A stretch of 64,000 nt of DNA from Bacteroidota bacterium (GTDB lineage Bacteria; Bacteroidota; Bacteroidia; Chitinophagales; Chitinophagaceae). The DNA lies in contig JAIUNW010000008.1 of the NCBI GenBank assembly GCA_020161535.1, positions 173,342-237,341 of the forward strand. Reading direction: 5' to 3'. This document shows positions 61,477 to 64,000 of this stretch, in pieces; positions within the stretch are counted from its first letter, which is position 1, and each line of letters starts with the position of its first letter. The notes under the pieces are model-generated. The model saw only the letters and a list, made by a program, of their open reading frames with translations, was not told where the DNA came from and ran no database searches. A program made the position numbers and the translations under genes.

Positions 61477-62436
61477 ATGCAATCCACTGCCAAGATCTTT
61501 TCGGGTACCGGTTCGCGTTACCTGGCCGAAAAAATTGCCGATGTTTATGGCATCCCGCTGGGCCGGGTCAATATTCAGAAATTTAGTGACGGCGAAATCC
61601 AGCCCGTTTTCCAGGAGAGCATCCGTGGCGATGTGGTTTTCCTGGTGCAGGGCACCTTCGCCCCGTCAGACAACCTGATGGAATTGTTACTCATGATCGA
61701 TGCCGCCCGACGGGCATCGGCTTATAAGATCGTAGCGGTCATTCCCTACTATGGCTATGCCCGGCAAGACCGGAAAGACAAACCCCGGGTAGCTATTGGT
61801 AGTAAGTTGATTGCCAATATGTTAACTGCGGCTGGAGCCGATCGGGTCATTACGATGGACCTGCACGCACCGCAGATCCAGGGTTATTTTGATATTCCGG
61901 TGGATCACCTCGACAGCTCAGTAATTTTTATCCCTTACATCGAGCAGTTACGCCTCGAAAACCTTACCTTTGCGGCCCCCGACGTAGGATCTGCCAATCG
62001 CATCCGGGAAATCGCCAGTTATTTCAATGCTGAAATGGTGATTTGCGACAAGCACCGGAAAAGGGCGAACGAAATTGCGAGTATGGTGGTGATTGGCGAT
62101 GTGACAGATAAGAACGTGATATTGATTGATGATATCTGCGATACCGGGGGCACACTGGCAAAAAGTGCCGGTTTGCTGTTGGAAAAGGGAGCGATCAGTG
62201 TTCGGGCGATGTGTACCCACCCGGTATTGAGCGGGAACGCATACGAAAACATTGCGAACAGTGTGCTGGAAGAACTAGTGGTGTGTGATACCATCCCCCT
62301 GAAACAACATATTGACAAGATTAAAGTATTGTCGGTGGCCGAGCTTTTTGCCGTAGCCCTGCGCAATGCTTTCGAACAAAAAAGTATTACGAGTCTCTTT
62401 ATCCATGCACAACGCAAGGCGATGGGACAACTATAA
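61477..62436 (+). CDS. prs: Ribose-phosphate pyrophosphokinase
   Basis: 319 residues. KFSDGEIQPVFQESIRGDVVFLVQ, PYYGYARQDRKDKPRVAIGSKL (the flexible catalytic region, split), and the PRPP-binding loop LIDDICDTGGTLAKSA are intact. It makes PRPP from ribose-5-phosphate and ATP for nucleotide, histidine and tryptophan synthesis. It precedes rplY by 24 bases; prs-rplY is a common pairing. Confidence 0.96.
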   Translation: MQSTAKIFSGTGSRYLAEKIADVYGIPLGRVNIQKFSDGEIQPVFQESIRGDVVFLVQGTFAPSDNLMELLLMIDAARRASAYKIVAVIPYYGYARQDRKDKPRVAIGSKLIANMLTAAGADRVITMDLHAPQIQGYFDIPVDHLDSSVIFIPYIEQLRLENLTFAAPDVGSANRIREIASYFNAEMVICDKHRKRANEIASMVVIGDVTDKNVILIDDICDTGGTLAKSAGLLLEKGAISVRAMCTHPVLSGNAYENIANSVLEELVVCDTIPLKQHIDKIKVLSVAELFAVALRNAFEQKSITSLFIHAQRKAMGQL

Positions 62437-62460
62437 AGGTTTTTTAAACAAACATCAATA

Positions 62461-63042
62461 ATGAAAACAATTACAATCGACGGACAACTCAGGACCGACA
62501 CCGGGAAAAAAGCCACCCGCCAACTTCGCTCTGAGGAAAAAGTGCCTGGTGTAATTTATGGTGGCGAAAAAGAGATCAATTTTTCAGCCCCTGCCAAGGC
62601 TTTTAAGTCGCTGGTGTACACCCCCGAATTCCTGATCGCTGAAGTGAAAGTAGATGGCAAAAGCTATCGTTGCATTTTGAAAGATTTGCAGTTCGACAAG
62701 CTCACCGATGAGCTTACCCATATCGATCTGCTGGAACTGGTAGCTGATAAAAAAGTAGTTGCCTCATTGCCCCTGCACCTGACCGGTACGCCCCACGGGG
62801 TGAAAGAAGGTGGTAAACTGGTTACCAAACTGAAATCACTCAAGATCAAAACCCTTCCGAAATACCTGAAGAGCGCCATCGAACTCGATATCACTGAGTT
62901 GAAACTCAATGAAAACGTGCGCGTGCAGGATGTGAAGGAAGCCAATATTGAGATCCTGAACTCGCCTCGTATTCCCATTGCTTCTGTGGTAATGACTCGC
63001 CAATTGAAGCAGGAAGAAGCGGCGGGCGACAAAAAGAAATGA
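62461..63042 (+). CDS. rplY: 50S ribosomal protein L25 / general stress protein Ctc
   Basis: 193 residues, the long CTC-type form. The N-terminal ~90 residues are the 5S rRNA-binding L25 domain (IDGQLRTDTGKKATRQLRSEEKVPGVIYGG); the rest is the beta TL5/CTC domain ending in a lysine-rich tail. Follows prs and ends at a terminator 33 bases after the stop. Confidence 0.95.
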   Translation: MKTITIDGQLRTDTGKKATRQLRSEEKVPGVIYGGEKEINFSAPAKAFKSLVYTPEFLIAEVKVDGKSYRCILKDLQFDKLTDELTHIDLLELVADKKVVASLPLHLTGTPHGVKEGGKLVTKLKSLKIKTLPKYLKSAIELDITELKLNENVRVQDVKEANIEILNSPRIPIASVVMTRQLKQEEAAGDKKK

Positions 63043-63074
63043 GCCTAAAAAAAGCCTTGATAATTGCTTTTAAG

Positions 63075-63105
63075 AAGGTCGTTCCGAAAGGAACGGCTTT
63101 TTTAG
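63075..63105 (+). terminator. Terminator after rplY
   Basis: Core stem CGTTCC/GGAACG with GAAA loop, extended by wobble pairs to AAGGTCGTTCC / GGAACGGCTT, then seven Ts. Confidence 0.8.
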
Positions 63106-63155
63106 TTTAATGTGTAAGGTATAATGTTTAAGGTTGCTGCCGCGTGCGGGAGGTG
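63106..63155 (+). repeat. REP-like dispersed motif, copy C
   Basis: TTTAATGTGTAAGGTATAAT then GTTTAAGGTTGCTGCCGCGT GCGGGAGGTG (described in pieces) matches copies A (3395-3446) and B (4211-4260), with one inserted base within the GC-rich part. It lies directly after the rplY terminator. Confidence 0.7.
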
Positions 63156-63440
63156 ATTGCTGACCGTAGCTATATTGAGGTGGACCTTGGCTATATTGAG
63201 GTGCGAGGGTATTGTATTTGCGTGCGATGACCGCCTTCTATGTATTGGACGCGTTAAATCAGCGCATCGGCGCTGATTTTCTGGTTTCGTCTGGTGAAGT
63301 TCCCAGTTTGTAAAAATCATTTGATCCGGGACAGTATTTGCCGGAAGGCCATGGGTTGGTTCAACCGCTTCCAGTCAATGGGCAATGAATGCTGCTGGTG
63401 TTCGATCATCCAATAAACTAGGTGGTTGATAGTGGTTGTA

Positions 63441-63574
63441 TTGTTGTTGGTATGGTTGTATAGTTGTTGGTAAGGATGTATTGTCGTTGGTAAGGATATA
63501 TTGTCGTTGGTAAGGTTGTATTGTCGTTGGTAAGGATGTATTGTCGTTGGTAAGGATGTATTGTCGTTGGTAAG
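63441..63574 (+). repeat. Seven-copy 20-base tandem repeat
   Basis: Consensus TTGTCGTTGGTAAGGATGTA, in exact 20-base phase from 63441 to 63560, with a last partial copy. Copies 5 and 6 are identical, copies 1-2 most diverged. GTTGGTA is shared with the repeats at 3487-3540. Confidence 0.9.
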
Positions 63575-63715
63575 CATAATTGGTTATGAAGGGACTTTTC
63601 TTCGAGGGCTAGTTAGTGGGACATTCTTCCACCGATCAAAATCCGAGCGTTCGTTATTACAGAACAGAACGATTATAACTTTTAAGGAAGAACCGGTGCA
63701 TTGATTTGTTCACGC

Positions 63716-63825
63716 CAATAAAACACTGTAGTCGTTTACAGCAACAAAACCACTGCGCTCGTTCACAGCAAACAAAATCACTGCGTTCGTTCACGGCAAA
63801 TAAAAAACCATTGCGTTCATTCATG
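63716..63825 (+). repeat. Four degenerate 26-29-base repeats
   Basis: Units of 26, 27, 28 and 29 bases start at 63716, 63742, 63769 and 63797, each with CAA(A)(T/C)AAAA...CACTG(C/T)...TCGTTCAC-like text. The unit grows by one base at each step. It is also repetitive when translated on the minus strand (N-E-R-x-x-F). Confidence 0.65.
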
Positions 63826-63907
63826 CAGATCAAAAACGCAGTAAATACTGACCAGCAGCCAACCACAGCAAACGGATGTATTTCATAAACTGTGTCAGTG
63901 GTCAAAA

Positions 63908-63987
63908 CGCTTTGGCGATCAAGGTTGGCTTTCGATGCCATTTGATGGCCTATTCTACAGTTGATGCCAACCTTGGTTGACAAAGCG
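63908..63987 (+). repeat. Imperfect 22-base inverted repeat
   Basis: CGCTTTGGCGATCAAGGTTGGC (in two pieces: CGCTTTGGCGATC and AAGGTTGGC) at 63908-63929 pairs with 63966-63987 with 3 to 4 mismatches, enclosing 36 bases. It may be a long hairpin, a terminator for a gene beyond the window, or an element end. Confidence 0.5.
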
Positions 63988-64000
63988 GAATCCTTGTTCA

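Larger units (their letters stand above)
63043..64000 (+). other. Non-coding repeat-rich island to window end
   Basis: After rplY and its terminator no gene is supported. It contains a REP-like motif (63106-63155), a 20-base sevenfold tandem array (63441-63574), a 26-29-base fourfold degenerate repeat (63716-63825), and a 22-base imperfect inverted repeat (63908-63987). The frames in it simply reflect these repeats. Confidence 0.7.

Noticed and set aside
63441..63574. CRISPR array
   Set aside because: Units are contiguous with no spacers between repeats, and no cas gene is in the window.
63657..63983. 108-residue minus-strand frame with N-E-R-x-x-F repeats
   Set aside because: It translates the degenerate 26-29-base repeats and crosses the inverted repeat; unit lengths vary, so a selected protein repeat is unlikely.

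Overview
The window looks like a chromosomal segment of a Bacteroidota bacterium, most probably of the Chitinophagaceae (inference). Visible reasons: a complete gliding/T9SS translocon gene (sprA) directly after ruvA, a T9SS type B C-terminal sorting domain, a SusC/SusD pair, a PorE-like OmpA protein, futalosine-route menaquinone genes, PafA-type alkaline phosphatase, and several TAnnTTTG -7 boxes with few obvious Shine-Dalgarno sites. No intact rRNA or tRNA gene, CRISPR array, transposase or integrase was seen.

Layout. 1-3.0 kb: 3' end of ftsK, a LolA-like carrier, an AraC regulator, ubiX and a thioredoxin-like protein. 3.0-4.3 kb: a non-coding island with tandem repeats, two terminators and an inverted pair of a REP-like motif. 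4.3-12.4 kb: serine palmitoyltransferase/cysteate acyltransferase-like enzyme, PafA phosphatase, M16 peptidase, class II aldolase, and an unknown protein. 12.4-13.3 kb: a second non-coding stretch with a nested hairpin and a GT-rich tract. 13.3-28.6 kb: dense housekeeping genes: CBS-like enzyme, hydrolase, Tex, PabC-like aminotransferase plus photolyase, mqnB-mqnD, a PTPS-type pterin enzyme plus folE, fabD, a GNAT plus transsulfuration pair, a nucleoid-associated protein, fabH, ruvA. 28.6-35.9 kb: sprA. 35.9-38.0 kb: an AT-rich accessory patch with a class II Fic protein, an elaborate palindromic operator and a truncated tRNA-Phe. 38.0-50.0 kb: a long minus-strand block: SDR, T9SS type B protein, hydrolase, lnt, guaB, dprA, PorE-like protein, queE, folD. 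50.2-56.0 kb: SusC, SusD-like and DUF1735 genes. 56-60.2 kb: secreted and barrel-like unknowns, including an outer-membrane barrel with a ComEA-like helix-hairpin-helix, then DUF3467. 60.3-63.0 kb: radC, a small membrane protein, prs and rplY. 63.0-64 kb: a third repeat-rich non-coding island that starts with the same REP-like motif.

How the genes fit together. SprA, the PorE-like protein and the type B cargo protein belong to type IX secretion and gliding. Lnt, LolA-like, fabD, fabH and the SPT-like enzyme serve lipid and lipoprotein biogenesis. folE, the PTPS-like gene, folD, PabC-like and queE are all tied to pterin, folate and deazaguanine metabolism. ruvA, radC, dprA, photolyase and the helix-hairpin-helix barrel relate to DNA repair or uptake.

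The most unusual things are the REP-like motif tied to minisatellite-like islands, the Fic operator, the tRNA-Phe scar overlapping an SDR stop codon, and the two-gene outer-membrane helix-hairpin-helix barrel operon. I did not find a clear multi-gene novel defence or biosynthetic system.
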